DNA of 51,895 nucleotides from Thermogemmatispora sp. (GCF_019683755.1 NZ_JADGHT010000002.1:1-51895), one strand, 5' to 3'. Positions 27,897 through 38,008 are shown, counted from the first letter of the stretch. The notes: generated from the letters alone by a model not told the origin. Program-made: numbers and translations.

Positions 27897-28599
27897 AAGG
27901 AGTACGCTTCTCGGTCTCCGACCTCGGCTCGTGTTGTTCACCCCGCGCCGCAGAGCCTTCGCCCAAGGGCAGCCGCTCTTGCAGAGCCTGAACAGCGCGC
28001 TGCACATCCGGCAGGCCATCAATGTGAGGTAGCTCATCCAGGCTGGTTAGCCCAAACTGTTGCAGAAACTCGGGGGTGGTTGCAAAGAGTGCCGGGTGAC
28101 CCACCGTCGGAGCTCGGCCCACTTCAGCGACTAGTCCATGTTGGATCAGGCTCGCCAGGGCTCGATCGCTGTTGACTCCACGAATGGCCTCGATCTGCGC
28201 GCGCGTAATCGGCTGCCGATAGCAAATGACCGCCAGCGTTTCCAGAGCGGCTGGCGTCAGCTTGGCAGTCAATGGCAGACCGAGCAATGCCGCCACATAG
28301 CGCGCATTCTCCGGCGCCGTGACTAGCTGCACCTGGCTGCCCAGACGTTGCAAGCGTAGCCCACGTCGCTGCTCTTCCAGAGCACGTGCCAACGCGTGCA
28401 GGCCCGCCTGCAGCTCCTCCTCGCTGATACCCAGAACCTTGCGCAGCTCATTCTGCTCCAGCGGGCGCCCTGCGACGAAGAGCAGGCTTTCAATCGCCGC
28501 TGCGATGCGCGCCTCATCTCCCTGTAACGCCTGCGGCAGAGTCGCTATTTCTGTCGCACTATTCGGCGCCTCCGCGCTCACCTTGTCCTGCCTCTGCAT
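27889..28599 (-). CDS. scpB: Segregation and condensation protein B
   Basis: ScpB is the winged-helix dimer that binds ScpA and, with SMC, compacts and separates chromosomes. Diagnostic segments are IAAAIESLLFVAGRPLEQNEL, LTPAALETLAVICYRQPITRAQIEAIRGVNSD and HPALFATTPEFLQQFGL. The 236 residues include a variable charged C-terminal tail. scpA is not in the window, which differs from the common scpA-scpB pair; it may lie elsewhere. An extended -10 promoter is found about 100 bases upstream. Confidence 0.93.
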   Translation of the reverse strand: MQRQDKVSAEAPNSATEIATLPQALQGDEARIAAAIESLLFVAGRPLEQNELRKVLGISEEELQAGLHALARALEEQRRGLRLQRLGSQVQLVTAPENARYVAALLGLPLTAKLTPAALETLAVICYRQPITRAQIEAIRGVNSDRALASLIQHGLVAEVGRAPTVGHPALFATTPEFLQQFGLTSLDELPHIDGLPDVQRAVQALQERLPLGEGSAARGEQHEPRSETEKRTPSS

Positions 28600-28618
28600 A
28601 GTGAGTGGATGGTGATGG

Positions 28619-28636
28619 GTGAGTGAGTGAGTGAGT
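28619..28636. repeat. GTGA tetranucleotide tandem repeat
   Basis: About four and a half copies of GTGA in the scpB leader. A looser run of the same kind (GGTGAGTAAGTGAGTG) occurs near 51239. Confidence 0.7.
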
Positions 28637-28701
28637 CAACTGCTTGACTTGAGCAATTCGATCGGCTCCCCCCTCTCTGAGGGGATGGAGACGGTGCGGC
28701 C

Positions 28702-28710
28702 ATTATACCA
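28702..28710 (-). promoter_or_regulatory. Extended -10 promoter of scpB
   Basis: Minus strand TGG followed by a perfect TATAAT; no good -35. Transcription would begin near 28695. The leader contains a compact hairpin (CCCCTC TCT GAGGGG, 28670-28684). Confidence 0.55.
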
Positions 28711-28785
28711 TAGCCTCCCTATCCAGGATAGCCGCCATTTTTGACGCTCGCCCCAAAACTTTGATAAGATTACACTCAAATCTTC

Positions 28786-28814
28786 TTGCAATGAGCCACT
28801 CAATGTGGTATAGT
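28786..28814 (+). promoter_or_regulatory. clpB promoter
   Basis: TTGCAA, 17-base spacer, TATAGT, about 47 bases before the clpB ATG. No CIRCE palindrome (TTAGCACTC-N9-GAGTGCTAA) is present, so HrcA control is not supported. Confidence 0.6.
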
Positions 28815-28860
28815 AACAGACAAGGTAAGATGTTTGCAGACAGGGGGAGACCACAGAGCT

Positions 28861-31461
28861 ATGAAGTTAGAGCGCTTAACCGAGAAGGCCCGCGAGGCCA
28901 TCACGGATGCGTCAGAGTTAGCGCGTAGCTACAACCATAGCCAGATTGAACCGGAGCATTTGCTCTATGCCCTGCTGGAGCAGCAGGGGGGCATCACGAG
29001 CGAGATTATTCAGAAGGCCGGAGGCGATCTTGCGGCGGCGCGGCGCGTGGTGCGCAATGAGTTGGAGCGCATGCCGCGCGTCTATGGTGGCAGCGAGCCA
29101 GGTCTTTCGCCGCAACTGCGGCGGGTGCTGGAAGAGGCCTGGCGCCAGATGGGTAGCTTCAAGGATGAATATCTCAGTGTAGAGCATTTACTGCTGGCGC
29201 TTTTTGAGGTCGGCGGCGAGACGATTCAGCGGGCTTTCCGCGCCGCCGGCGTGACGCGCGATACGACTTTGCGTGCGCTGAGTGCAATTCGCGGCTCGCA
29301 ACGTGTGACGGATGAGAATCCCGAAGGAAAGTATCAGGCCCTGGAGAAGTATGGGCGCAATTTGACCGCTCTGGCAGCTCAGGGGAAGCTTGATCCGGTG
29401 ATCGGACGCGACGAGGAGATCCGCCGCGTGATCCAGGTCCTTAGCCGGCGTACGAAGAATAACCCTGTGTTAATCGGCGATCCTGGTGTGGGTAAGACGG
29501 CGATTGTCGAGGGCCTGGCCCAGCGCATTGTACGCGGTGATGTGCCGAAGACACTGAAGGATAAGCAGATCATCGCTCTCGATCTGGGTGCTCTGATCGC
29601 GGGCGCGAAGTACCGCGGCGAGTTCGAGGAGCGTCTGAAGGCGGTGCTGCGCGAGATCCAGAATTCGGAGGGGCGCATCATCCTCTTCATCGATGAGCTG
29701 CATACGCTGGTTGGGGCCGGCGCCGCTGAGGGAGCGATGGATGCTTCCAATATGCTGAAACCCTTGCTGGCTCGCGGCGAGCTGCACTGCATCGGCGCAA
29801 CGACTCTCGATGAGTATCGTAAATATATCGAGAAAGATGCTGCTCTGGAGCGCCGCTTTCAGCCAATTATGGTTGAGGAGCCGTCGGTCGAGGATACGAT
29901 CAGTATCCTGCGCGGCCTGAAGCAGCGCTATGAGGTTCACCACGGCGTCCGCATTCAGGATAGCGCTCTCGTGGCAGCGGCGATGTTGTCAAAGCGCTAT
30001 ATCAGTGATCGCTTCTTGCCAGACAAGGCTATCGATTTGATCGATGAAGCGGCCAGCCGGCGCCGCGTGGAGCTGGATAGTACACCAAGTGAGATCGATG
30101 CCCTGGAGCGCCGCATCCGTCAGCTCCAGGTCGAGCACGAGGCTCTCAAGAAGGAGACGGACCCGGCGAGCCGCGAGCGGCGCGAGCGAGTGGAGCAGGA
30201 GATCGCGAATTTGAATGAGCAGTTGCATAGTCTGCGCCTCTCGCTGGAGCGCGAGCGCGAGCCGGTGGAGACGCTGCGCCGCCTGAAAACAGAGCTGGAG
30301 GAGGCTCAGGTGGCTCTGGAGCGGGCCGAGCGCGAGTATAATCTGGAGGAGCAGGCACGCTTGCGCTATGGAGTCATTCCAGAATTGGAGCGCCGCATCC
30401 GCGAGATGGAGGGCAAGCTGAGCGAGATCCAGGGCGCGCGTATGTTGAAGGAGGAAGTTGACGCCGAGGATATCGCAGAGATTGTCTCAAAGTGGACACA
30501 TATCCCGGTCGCGAAGTTGATGGAGGGCGAGGTCCAGAAGCTGTTGAAGATGGAGGAGCGCCTGCGCGAGCGTGTGGTTGGTCAGGACCATGCCCTGCGC
30601 GCGGTCTCGGATGCTATTCGTCGCGCCCGCGCTGGCTTGCAGGACCCCAATCGCCCGTTGGCGAGCTTCCTCTTCCTGGGCCCGACTGGCGTCGGTAAGA
30701 CAGAGCTGGCCCGCGCTCTGGCCGAGTTCCTCTTCGATAATGAACAGGCGCTGGTGCGCATCGATATGTCAGAGTACATGGAGAAGCACAGTGTCTCGCG
30801 CCTGATCGGTGCTCCACCGGGCTATGTGGGCTATGAAGAGGGTGGCCAGTTGACGGAGGCCGTGCGTCGTCATCCTTACAGCGTGGTGCTCTTCGATGAG
30901 ATCGAGAAGGCGGCGCCCGATGTCTTTAATGTGCTGCTGCAGTTGCTCGACGACGGTCGCTTGACAGATGGCCAGGGCCGCACCGTGGACTTTAAGAATA
31001 CGGTCATTATTATGACGAGCAACGTGGGCACGAGCTGGCTGCCCGAGCTGGAGGGCCTCGACGAGGAGGAGGTACAGCGCCAGGTTCGGCAGCGCCTGCG
31101 TGAGGAGGGCTTCCGCCCAGAGTTTATTAACCGCATCGATGAGATTGTGATCTTCCATCCGCTGACACCCGAGCGGATCAAGGAGATCGTGGATATTCAG
31201 ATCAATCGCCTGCGCCCGCGCCTAGCTGAGCGCCATATCACTTTGCAGGTGAGCGAGGCGGCCCGCGAGTTGCTGGCGAGTGAGGGTTACGATCCGCATT
31301 TTGGAGCGCGCCCGCTCAAGCGGGTGATCCAGCGTGAGGTCGAAAACCGGCTGGCGCGCGCTTTGCTGGACGGGACAATCCGCGAGGGCGATACGGTGCA
31401 GATCGATGCCCGCAATGGCCAGATTGTAATTGAGCCAGTGCGAGCGACAGCCCAGGTCTGA
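28861..31461 (+). CDS. clpB: ATP-dependent disaggregase ClpB
   Basis: ClpB is the AAA+ hexamer that pulls proteins out of aggregates together with DnaK. Domains in order: Clp N-domain ([20 protein letters not shown]), AAA1 with Walker A GDPGVGKT (206-213), the coiled-coil M-domain (about 400-520, rich in Glu/Arg), AAA2 with GPTGVGKT (607-614) and the GYVGYEEGG pore loop, and a C-terminal domain. The M-domain and lack of an IGF loop separate it from ClpA/ClpC. The ATG at 28861 gives 866 residues. Confidence 0.96.
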   Translation: MKLERLTEKAREAITDASELARSYNHSQIEPEHLLYALLEQQGGITSEIIQKAGGDLAAARRVVRNELERMPRVYGGSEPGLSPQLRRVLEEAWRQMGSFKDEYLSVEHLLLALFEVGGETIQRAFRAAGVTRDTTLRALSAIRGSQRVTDENPEGKYQALEKYGRNLTALAAQGKLDPVIGRDEEIRRVIQVLSRRTKNNPVLIGDPGVGKTAIVEGLAQRIVRGDVPKTLKDKQIIALDLGALIAGAKYRGEFEERLKAVLREIQNSEGRIILFIDELHTLVGAGAAEGAMDASNMLKPLLARGELHCIGATTLDEYRKYIEKDAALERRFQPIMVEEPSVEDTISILRGLKQRYEVHHGVRIQDSALVAAAMLSKRYISDRFLPDKAIDLIDEAASRRRVELDSTPSEIDALERRIRQLQVEHEALKKETDPASRERRERVEQEIANLNEQLHSLRLSLEREREPVETLRRLKTELEEAQVALERAEREYNLEEQARLRYGVIPELERRIREMEGKLSEIQGARMLKEEVDAEDIAEIVSKWTHIPVAKLMEGEVQKLLKMEERLRERVVGQDHALRAVSDAIRRARAGLQDPNRPLASFLFLGPTGVGKTELARALAEFLFDNEQALVRIDMSEYMEKHSVSRLIGAPPGYVGYEEGGQLTEAVRRHPYSVVLFDEIEKAAPDVFNVLLQLLDDGRLTDGQGRTVDFKNTVIIMTSNVGTSWLPELEGLDEEEVQRQVRQRLREEGFRPEFINRIDEIVIFHPLTPERIKEIVDIQINRLRPRLAERHITLQVSEAARELLASEGYDPHFGARPLKRVIQREVENRLARALLDGTIREGDTVQIDARNGQIVIEPVRATAQV

Positions 31462-31573
31462 GCCAGCAGGCCTCACCGCTGGCTACTGGCTTTGGTTGGG
31501 CGGCGCCAGCCGGACCGGACCGTTAGCAGCAGGCTACGGACGGCTGGCCTGCTCTATTTTGGGGGTGCTTGCT

Positions 31574-32962
31574 ATGCTATCACTACCGGCGGAGAGCGCT
31601 TACGTCCCTCAGCCTGAATACAGCGCAGACCTCCTTGATACTCTAAGCGCGGTCGCTGTGCAGCTCCGCACCTTGCGCACGCTCTTGAGCAAGCCTCTGA
31701 CTTCCGAGCAGTTATCTACTGTGAGCCACGGCCTGGCGCTAGTAGAGGAAGAGGTGACCGCTTTGCTAGCTGAGCTGCGTCTGACGGGCGAGGCCTCCGC
31801 TAGCGAGGCGCCGGAGCACCAGACGGAAAGACTGACGGAGGCTCTGGGACGGCTAGTGGAGGAGCGTGCTGAGGCCCTTGGCGTGTCGAGTCGGGTTCAG
31901 GTGACAGGTGAGACACGACGGCTCGACCCACTGATCGCTGTGCTGCTCTACCGTCTGACGCGCGCTGCTCTCGCTATCGTCGCCCGTCATCGCTCTGTCC
32001 AGCATGTGCGCCTGGCCTTGCACTATGGCCGCGAGGGCCTGCAATTGACTCTCACTGATGATGGAGTAAGCGCTGAAGAGGAAACGGACCTGGCGGCGCC
32101 GCCTTTTGCTCCTCCTCTTGCTGCTCAAGAAACGCTCGAGGCGCTAGACCAGCAGCTACGGGCCGCCGGGGGCAGGCTGTCTATCAGCGCTGCGCCAGGT
32201 CAGGGTCATCAGATCAGCGCCAGTCTGCCCTACGAGCGCCTTCCTGGTGCCCACTTGCCCGCTTTGCGCCCCACCCAGGCTACGTCAGTACCCCAGCAGC
32301 GCCTGCGCCTGCTGGTGGTAGCTGGTCAGCCAGTGATGCGCGCTGGTCTGCGCCGTCTTTTAGAGAGCTATGCCGACCTGCAGGTCATCGGTGAGGCAAC
32401 CAATGGTATCCAGGCCACCGGTGAGGCGCTCGAACTTGGACCGCAAGTCGTGATCTTTGATCTTCCGCGGCCCGATGAGCAAGCAATGGACACGCTGCGC
32501 CAGATGAAGCAGCTCAGCCCCGATACCCGCATTCTTGTACTTGCCGCCTCCGATCAACCCGAGCAGCTTGCAGCGGCTCTCCGGGCAGGGGCCGACGGTT
32601 ATCTGCTCAGAGAAGTGGCTCCCGATGAGCTGGTCCAGGCAATCCGCCTGGTCGCGCAGGGCGAAACTATCGTCCAACGCCAACTAGCGGCCCGCTTGCT
32701 TACGCGCCTCAGTCGACCGACCGAGGACACCCTAGCGACAATCTCACTGACAGCGCGTGAACGTCAAGTCTTGTGGCTGTTGGCACGCGGTCTGCGCAAT
32801 AAAGAAATCGCCCGTCGTCTGCAGGTCAGCGAGAGAACGGTAAACTTCCACCTGGCCAATATTTATCAGAAGCTCCACGTTTCTGGGCGTACCGAGGCAC
32901 TGAGCCGAGCCTTAGAGGCGGGCCTGCTCTCGCCTGATGCTCTGACCTCGACTGAGGCATAG
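31574..32962 (+). CDS. Fused degenerate kinase-receiver-LuxR regulator
   Basis: A 462-residue protein joining three parts. Residues about 10-215 resemble the dimerisation and ATPase parts of a NarX/DesK-type histidine kinase, but there is no phospho-acceptor His and the ATPase N-box lacks its Asn (AALAIVARHR); TDDG of the G1 box remains. Residues about 243-365 are a NarL-type receiver whose acidic pair is Ala250-Gly251 (VVAGQP); the phospho-acceptor position Asp296 remains, while the Thr/Ser and Lys positions are Ala and Arg. Residues about 390-455 are an intact LuxR helix-turn-helix (LTARERQVLWLL, NKEIARRLQVSERTVNFHLANIYQKL). The ATG at 31574 follows GGGGGTG. Phosphorylation-independent control is inferred. 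Confidence 0.75.
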   Translation: MLSLPAESAYVPQPEYSADLLDTLSAVAVQLRTLRTLLSKPLTSEQLSTVSHGLALVEEEVTALLAELRLTGEASASEAPEHQTERLTEALGRLVEERAEALGVSSRVQVTGETRRLDPLIAVLLYRLTRAALAIVARHRSVQHVRLALHYGREGLQLTLTDDGVSAEEETDLAAPPFAPPLAAQETLEALDQQLRAAGGRLSISAAPGQGHQISASLPYERLPGAHLPALRPTQATSVPQQRLRLLVVAGQPVMRAGLRRLLESYADLQVIGEATNGIQATGEALELGPQVVIFDLPRPDEQAMDTLRQMKQLSPDTRILVLAASDQPEQLAAALRAGADGYLLREVAPDELVQAIRLVAQGETIVQRQLAARLLTRLSRPTEDTLATISLTARERQVLWLLARGLRNKEIARRLQVSERTVNFHLANIYQKLHVSGRTEALSRALEAGLLSPDALTSTEA

Positions 32963-33372
32963 GACAAGCTGGCGGCTAAGCAGCGGCACGTATCCGTTGT
33001 AATCTTTGCTTACCATCGAGCGATGGACCCGGCTTGTCCAGAGTGACAACCGAAACCATCTTCCCATTCACCTTGTACTCTTGCATGAGAATATGCTATC
33101 CTCACCCTGAGACTGGAGGCGACTTTTTAGCGCGGCATGGGAGTCCTTTTCGCCCACCGGGAGCACAGGAGGCAAAACCGGCTGCCTCGCTTTTTGCCGC
33201 CAGGCCAGACCGCGCGGGCCGCACTGGAAAGGATTACGATGCTGGCATGGCAGAGAGAAAACACCAGAACTGGTTTATTCCCCTGCGTGTACGCCTGCGC
33301 AGCGGCAATGAGCCGACACGCCAGGAACGGAGCGTTCATCACGAGACTAACCATGCACGGAGTAGGGCAGCT
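32963..33372 (+). other. Gap before the GAF/MCP gene
   Basis: 410 bases that the track includes in a longer ORF (33034 start). The translated stretch has no recognisable domain and an odd composition, so I treat it as leader. A weak promoter-like pair (TTGTAC and TATCCT, near 33080-33105) is possible. In-frame ATGs upstream of 33373 are alternatives. Confidence 0.4.
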
Positions 33373-35079
33373 ATGACAACGTTCCCCCCGCTTAATACCT
33401 CATCGGAGCGCGAGCGCTCCACCTCACGGCCTCAGTCCGCAGTACCTACGGTGCCCGCCATAAGCTCCACGAGTGCGTCCAGTGCAACTGGCCCTGCGAC
33501 TCAGGAACAGGCGCTGTATACACGCCAGGTCAAGGAGCTGATCCGCCTGGGGAACATGCTGCGCGCTGAGCTGGGTCTTGAGGAGGTGCTCCAGCAAATT
33601 GCGGCCTCAATTACCGCTTGTACCGGCTTCCGTAGCGCGGTGATCAAGCTACTGCAGGAGGACAGTGAGTATCTGAAAGCTGTGGCCTTTGCAGGTATCT
33701 CTGCTGAGGATCAGCGCCGCCTCATTGAGCATCCGATGCGGGTGGAGCAGATGCTGCGCCAGATGCGACCAGAGTTCCGCATCAGCCAGAGCTATTTTAT
33801 TTCGCATGAGCACATTCATGAGTTTGCCGATGTGACTCTGGTCGGCAATATGCCGCTCAGCGACTATCGACCCGGTGGCTGGCATCCGCTCGATATGCTC
33901 ATCGTGCCGCTCTATAGTCCGCGCAAGAAACAGCTCGTCGGCTTCATCTCCCTCGATGAGCCAGAGGATGGCCAGATCCCTACACTCGAGCGCATCGAGA
34001 TGCTCGAACTCTTTGCAAACCAGGCAGCCATTGCGATCGATAACGCCCAGGTCTTCGCCCAACAGGAGGCTGAGCATCGCGCTCTGCAGGAGGCCATCGC
34101 CGCTCTGCGCTCCGATCTGGAGCCGCTGAGCCGCGGCGATCTGCGGGTTCGTCTGCAGGCACGGCACGCCTCGCTACAGCCGGTGGCAGAGCTGCTAAAT
34201 GCCTCAATCGACCAGCTTCATGCCATTGTCTCTGAGGTTCAGAAAAGCGCGCGCACTCTGGATGATCAGGCCCATAATCTGCAGCGCAGCACTGAGCTGC
34301 TGGTACGCGATGCCGATCAACAGGAGCGCCAGGTCTACCATCTCTCCCATGAAGTTGACCAGCTGACCAGTCTTATTCGCCAGCTAGGCGAACATGCCGG
34401 TAAGCTTACGCAGATGACCTCTGAGGCCCTGGATGTGACGGCTAAAGGTCAGGAGACTGTTGACCGTGCCGTGGAGGGCATTCGTCAAGTGCGTGAGGCG
34501 ACCATGCAGTCGGCGCGCCTTATGAAGCGCTTGAGCGAAAGCGGCCAGGAGATTAATGAGACGGTAACAGCCATCACTGACTTGACGGCCAGTATGAATC
34601 TGTTGGCGCTCAATGCGGCGATTGAAGCCGTGCGCGCCAGTGAGTACGGTCAGGGCTTTGCCGTGATCGCTCAGGAGATTCGCACGCTGGCTGTTCGCAG
34701 CGCTGAAGCAGCGCGCAAGGTCGCTACTCATATCCGTACAGTGCAGCATGAGACGACGGCTATCTCTCAAAGTGTGGAACGTAATACGCAGCAGGTGATC
34801 ACTCAGACCGATCTAGTGACGCAGACGGGCATCGAGCTGGATGCCATCCTGACGGTGGCTGAGCAGATCGCCGATCTGGCCGATGTGATCCATGTCGATA
34901 CAGAGCGTCAGAGCAAAAGCTCTCAGTTGGCCATCGCCTCTGTCGAGGAGATGTCTCGCATGAGCGCGGAGCTTAATGAGCATTTGCAGCGCTGTAAACA
35001 GACAGTCGATGCGATGGTAGGCTTGACCGAGAGCCTGCGCCGACGTGTGGCTCCCCTCAAGGTGAAAGAAGAGTTGTGA
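33373..35079 (+). CDS. Soluble GAF-domain chemoreceptor-like protein
   Basis: A 568-residue protein with no membrane helix. After a Ser/Pro-rich start there is a GAF domain (about residues 60-226, ending ALFANQAAIAIDNAQVF-like in ELFANQAAIAIDNAQVF), a HAMP-like stretch (LSRGDLRVRLQARHASLQPVAELLNASID), and a long coiled coil. Its tip is the methyl-accepting chemotaxis hairpin, NLLALNAAIEAVRASEYGQGFAVIAQEIRTLA split over about residues 413-445. The family contacts CheA/CheW; no che gene is in the window. The ligand of the GAF domain is unknown. The start is uncertain; GGAG lies 12 bases before the chosen ATG. Confidence 0.75.
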   Translation: MTTFPPLNTSSERERSTSRPQSAVPTVPAISSTSASSATGPATQEQALYTRQVKELIRLGNMLRAELGLEEVLQQIAASITACTGFRSAVIKLLQEDSEYLKAVAFAGISAEDQRRLIEHPMRVEQMLRQMRPEFRISQSYFISHEHIHEFADVTLVGNMPLSDYRPGGWHPLDMLIVPLYSPRKKQLVGFISLDEPEDGQIPTLERIEMLELFANQAAIAIDNAQVFAQQEAEHRALQEAIAALRSDLEPLSRGDLRVRLQARHASLQPVAELLNASIDQLHAIVSEVQKSARTLDDQAHNLQRSTELLVRDADQQERQVYHLSHEVDQLTSLIRQLGEHAGKLTQMTSEALDVTAKGQETVDRAVEGIRQVREATMQSARLMKRLSESGQEINETVTAITDLTASMNLLALNAAIEAVRASEYGQGFAVIAQEIRTLAVRSAEAARKVATHIRTVQHETTAISQSVERNTQQVITQTDLVTQTGIELDAILTVAEQIADLADVIHVDTERQSKSSQLAIASVEEMSRMSAELNEHLQRCKQTVDAMVGLTESLRRRVAPLKVKEEL

Positions 35080-35190
35080 GACAGGCTTGCTGCCAGTCTG
35101 GAGGCTGCTATGAACCGCAATAGAGAAGCGGGCCAGCCCGTTGTAGCCGCATTGAGGGCCAGTTAGCGCCCATCTGGAGATGGTGTCAGC

Positions 35191-35226
35191 GGGTCAGGAG
35201 GGCAGGCCTGGCTCTGGTCCTGACCC
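35191..35226. terminator. Hairpin between convergent genes
   Basis: GGGTCAGGA pairs with TCCTGACCC around an 18-base loop, 110 bases after the GAF/MCP stop and 75 before the end of the convergent gene. A smaller CCATCT-GG-AGATGG hairpin precedes it. No T-tract. Confidence 0.45.
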
Positions 35227-35301
35227 CGCCTGAATCGCTGGCTAGCGCAGACAGCGCTGAGGAACGAGGGCCACCCTGCTCAGGCGCCATCTCCTTCCCG
35301 G

Positions 35302-36123
35302 TCAGACCTGGCGATACCAGAACTGGTCCCAGGCTTGCCAAAAGGTGGCCGCCGTTGAGACCACCATGCGTGGCCCAACAATTTCCACTCCCTGTCGGCC
35401 CTTAAAGTCGCTCGCGCGATCAGGGGTAGCTAGCTCAACCTTAAAGGTTACTGGCGTTGTGGTCGGCTTGTAGGGCTTGGGCCAGTTGCGTGTACTGAGT
35501 GCCCGCGCAACGCCTATCTCGATTAGCGAGCGGGCGTCACGTGGCGCCATATGAACAGCAGAGAAGCGGCCCAGGCCGCGCTTGACTTCGGCAGTGACTA
35601 CTTGCGGGCCGAGTAGTGCTGTCACTTCGCGACAGGTGGCTACGTCCCCCGAGACAAAAACGGCGGGCACATCCCAGCAGCCAGCGATCGCGGCAAGGAT
35701 GCCGCTCTCGCCAACGCGTGTCTCATTGATCCAGGCATTGTACCATGACTCAGAAGAGACGGTATGGCAGAGCACTCCGTCAGGTGTGCCGGCCATAGCA
35801 TGGGCGCCCACAAACAGAATGGCGTCACAGCCACGCTCGAAGGCTTCAATGTAACGTGCCCAGGGGTGGCCCAGGACATATTGCGCCCCCGATTCCAAAC
35901 GTTCGGGAAGTAAGCTCCTGAAGTTATAGGCCCCACCAGCTCCGTGGCAGTCTACTACAGTGATTTCTGCGGCGCCTGCAGCGCGCGCCCCGCGCACCGC
36001 CGCATTGATCTCCTCGGTATAAAGCTGGCGTGCCTCTTCGTAGAGCGGATGACCTGCCGTGACCTGCTCCCAGCTCTCAATGCAGGCCACTCCTTCCATA
36101 TCACAAAAAATCACGACACGCAT
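35302..36123 (-). CDS. M55-family D-aminopeptidase (DppA-like)
   Basis: A zinc peptidase of the DppA type that removes D-amino acids from peptides, possibly from cell-wall turnover. The N-terminal metal motif is CDMEGVACI (Asp8, Glu10). Further ligand segments are VVDCHGAGGAYNF, FVGAHAMAGT, CHTVSSE and INETRVGESG, in the order expected for the family. It has 273 residues, no signal peptide and a cytoplasmic location. It stands alone, convergent with the GAF/MCP gene. Confidence 0.88.
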   Translation of the reverse strand: MRVVIFCDMEGVACIESWEQVTAGHPLYEEARQLYTEEINAAVRGARAAGAAEITVVDCHGAGGAYNFRSLLPERLESGAQYVLGHPWARYIEAFERGCDAILFVGAHAMAGTPDGVLCHTVSSESWYNAWINETRVGESGILAAIAGCWDVPAVFVSGDVATCREVTALLGPQVVTAEVKRGLGRFSAVHMAPRDARSLIEIGVARALSTRNWPKPYKPTTTPVTFKVELATPDRASDFKGRQGVEIVGPRMVVSTAATFWQAWDQFWYRQV

Positions 36124-36347
36124 GAGGAAAAACTCTCTCTCAGACGATGTTGGAGCCGTTTATATACTCTCCGATAGGTTTGCTGTTTGCGCATAGGCTT
36201 CCTCCATCTTAATATGACGTAGCAAGGTATCAAAGGGCAAAAAAATAAGACCATCCCATCTTTCCCCGGCATTCCCCGCCCTCCGACCCGGGTCAGATAA
36301 GACATTCTAGCATTCATTCGCCAGCCACCTACTCCTCAGACAGCGCC

Positions 36348-36827
36348 TCAGAAGCGTCGCCGCTGCCGCTGGGCATATTTGCGCTCTAGCTCTTCTAGAC
36401 GGCGCCGCTGGCGCGGACTCAACTCATATTCACGGTAGAGACGCCGCCCAATCTTCCAGCCGAAGTAGCCACAGATGCTAGCCGCCACCAGAGCAGCCAG
36501 AATCATTACTATTCGTAATAAAGCGCCACTGAGGAAATCAGTGACTGGCGAGCCAATCAGACGCGTGGCTACAGGGAGGGAGAGACTGAGCAGGAGACCG
36601 ATAGTCACCCCGAGGCAGCAGCCTAACGGCCCCCCGTTGGTTTCCCACTCGGCAGTAGTAGCAGCCGCCGGCGTGGGTTGTCCACCCTCCTCAGTCCGCG
36701 CCTCGTGACCACTGGTCTGGGAAGCTGCTCTAGAGACTGTGACCTCCTCTAGAGTTGTCTCCTGACCATCGCTCTTCTGAGCCGCTCCAGAAGCTGGCTG
36801 ATCAGGTTCATACTTTACATCCGACAT
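36348..36827 (-). CDS. Small two-helix membrane protein
   Basis: A 159-residue protein I do not recognise. Residues 1-65 are acidic, Ser/Thr/Glu-rich and probably disordered. Two membrane helices follow (CCLGVTIGLLLSLSLPV and LLRIVMILAALVAASICGYFG), then a basic tail (SPRQRRRLEELERKYAQRQRRRF). The ATG at 36827 is preferred because the first ATG is fused to the AAGGAGG ribosome site. It lies 24 bases after upp on the same strand, so it is probably in the same transcript. Confidence 0.65.
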   Translation of the reverse strand: MSDVKYEPDQPASGAAQKSDGQETTLEEVTVSRAASQTSGHEARTEEGGQPTPAAATTAEWETNGGPLGCCLGVTIGLLLSLSLPVATRLIGSPVTDFLSGALLRIVMILAALVAASICGYFGWKIGRRLYREYELSPRQRRRLEELERKYAQRQRRRF

Positions 36828-36851
36828 CGCGCCCCCCGCCATCCTCCTTCC

Positions 36852-37565
36852 TTAGAAAGTGCCAAACTGCCGATCGCCGGCGTCACCAAGGCCAGGCAGG
36901 ATAAAGCCGTAATCGTTCAAGCTCTCATCAAGAGCGGCAATATAAATGTCGATATCTGGATGAGCCTGAGAGAGCCGCAGCAGTCCGTAGGGGGCGGCGA
37001 TAATGCCCACATAGCAGATACGCGGAATATGACGCTGCTTCAGAATTGCAATGGCATCGATTGCCGAGCCGCCGGTAGCCAGCATGGGGTCGACAGCATA
37101 GCAGACCTGCAGATTGACAGTACTCGGCAGCCGATTGTAGTACTCTTGGGCTCTGAGCGTCCGCTCATCGCGCCGCAAGCCCAGATGCCAGACCTGAGCG
37201 TCAGGGATGACTTCACGGAACCCCTCCGCCAGCCCCAGGCCGGCACGGAGAATCGGCGTAATACCAATACCGCCGGCCAGCCGCTGACCGATGGTTTTCT
37301 GCAGCGGTGTCTCAACTTCCACCGGCTCCAGTGAGAGCGTTGCCGTGGCCTCATAGGCGAGCAAGGCGCCGATCTCCTTGAGCAGGCGATAGAACTCGGT
37401 TGGTGGCGTGCGTTTATCGCGCAGCGCCGTCATTTTATGCGCCACCACTGGGTGATTCGATATATGCACACGCGGTAGATGAAGCACCTCTTCTCGGCGA
37501 GGCTGCGGCACTCCCTGCATTGGGAGTACGGGCTGTTCTTCGCGCCGGGTACCAACTTCTGTCAT
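36852..37565 (-). CDS. upp: Uracil phosphoribosyltransferase
   Basis: Upp salvages uracil with PRPP to give UMP. The PRPP loop VDPMLATGGSAIDAI and the uracil-binding C-terminus GFILPGLGDAGDRQFGTF are diagnostic, with ITPILRAGLGLAEG between. At 237 residues it is about 28 longer than usual because of an N-terminal extension (MTEVGTRREEQPVLPMQ). The ribosome site is GGAGAAGG. Confidence 0.95.
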   Translation of the reverse strand: MTEVGTRREEQPVLPMQGVPQPRREEVLHLPRVHISNHPVVAHKMTALRDKRTPPTEFYRLLKEIGALLAYEATATLSLEPVEVETPLQKTIGQRLAGGIGITPILRAGLGLAEGFREVIPDAQVWHLGLRRDERTLRAQEYYNRLPSTVNLQVCYAVDPMLATGGSAIDAIAILKQRHIPRICYVGIIAAPYGLLRLSQAHPDIDIYIAALDESLNDYGFILPGLGDAGDRQFGTF

Positions 37566-37626
37566 GTCGCCTTCTCCTTACATGCTCCTGGCCAAAGAAA
37601 AGTGGCCTGTATGGTTGCCTTCATGC

Positions 37627-37655
37627 ATTCTATCAGACATAATTGAGGGCGTCGA
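37627..37655 (-). promoter_or_regulatory. upp promoter
   Basis: Minus strand TCGACG, 17-base spacer, TAGAAT. The predicted start near 37620 gives a 55-base leader. The rest of the 458-base divergent region (37566-38023) shows nothing else I can name. Confidence 0.5.
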
Positions 37656-38008
37656 GAGTATCCCGTTCCACCCTGCCAATGGCCAGCAAACTGCTCAGTG
37701 TTCAGCAGATGATGAGCTGACATCTGGCAAACGGCCAGGCATAGCCAGCGGCTCTGCCTACCCCAAGCTGCTTCGGCCTTGCGTCGTGCACGACAGCGAG
37801 GATGAGCATGCGTACAAGCTGCGCCGCACGGGCCTTCCTTAATCCGGCAGCAGCATCTGCGTGAGCCAAAGAGGGGCAGTGAGCGACTGAGGAGACAGCA
37901 CATCAAGGCGCTATCAGGACGCTTCCCATAGGGGGAATGAGCCAGGCTGGATCGGGAACTTGAGACCGGGATAGTGAACTTGAGCAGATCGCGTTAGCTG
38001 ACCGACTG

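Noticed and set aside
28740-28860. CIRCE heat-shock operator before clpB
   Set aside because: The TTAGCACTC-N9-GAGTGCTAA palindrome is absent; only short CACTCAA direct repeats are present.
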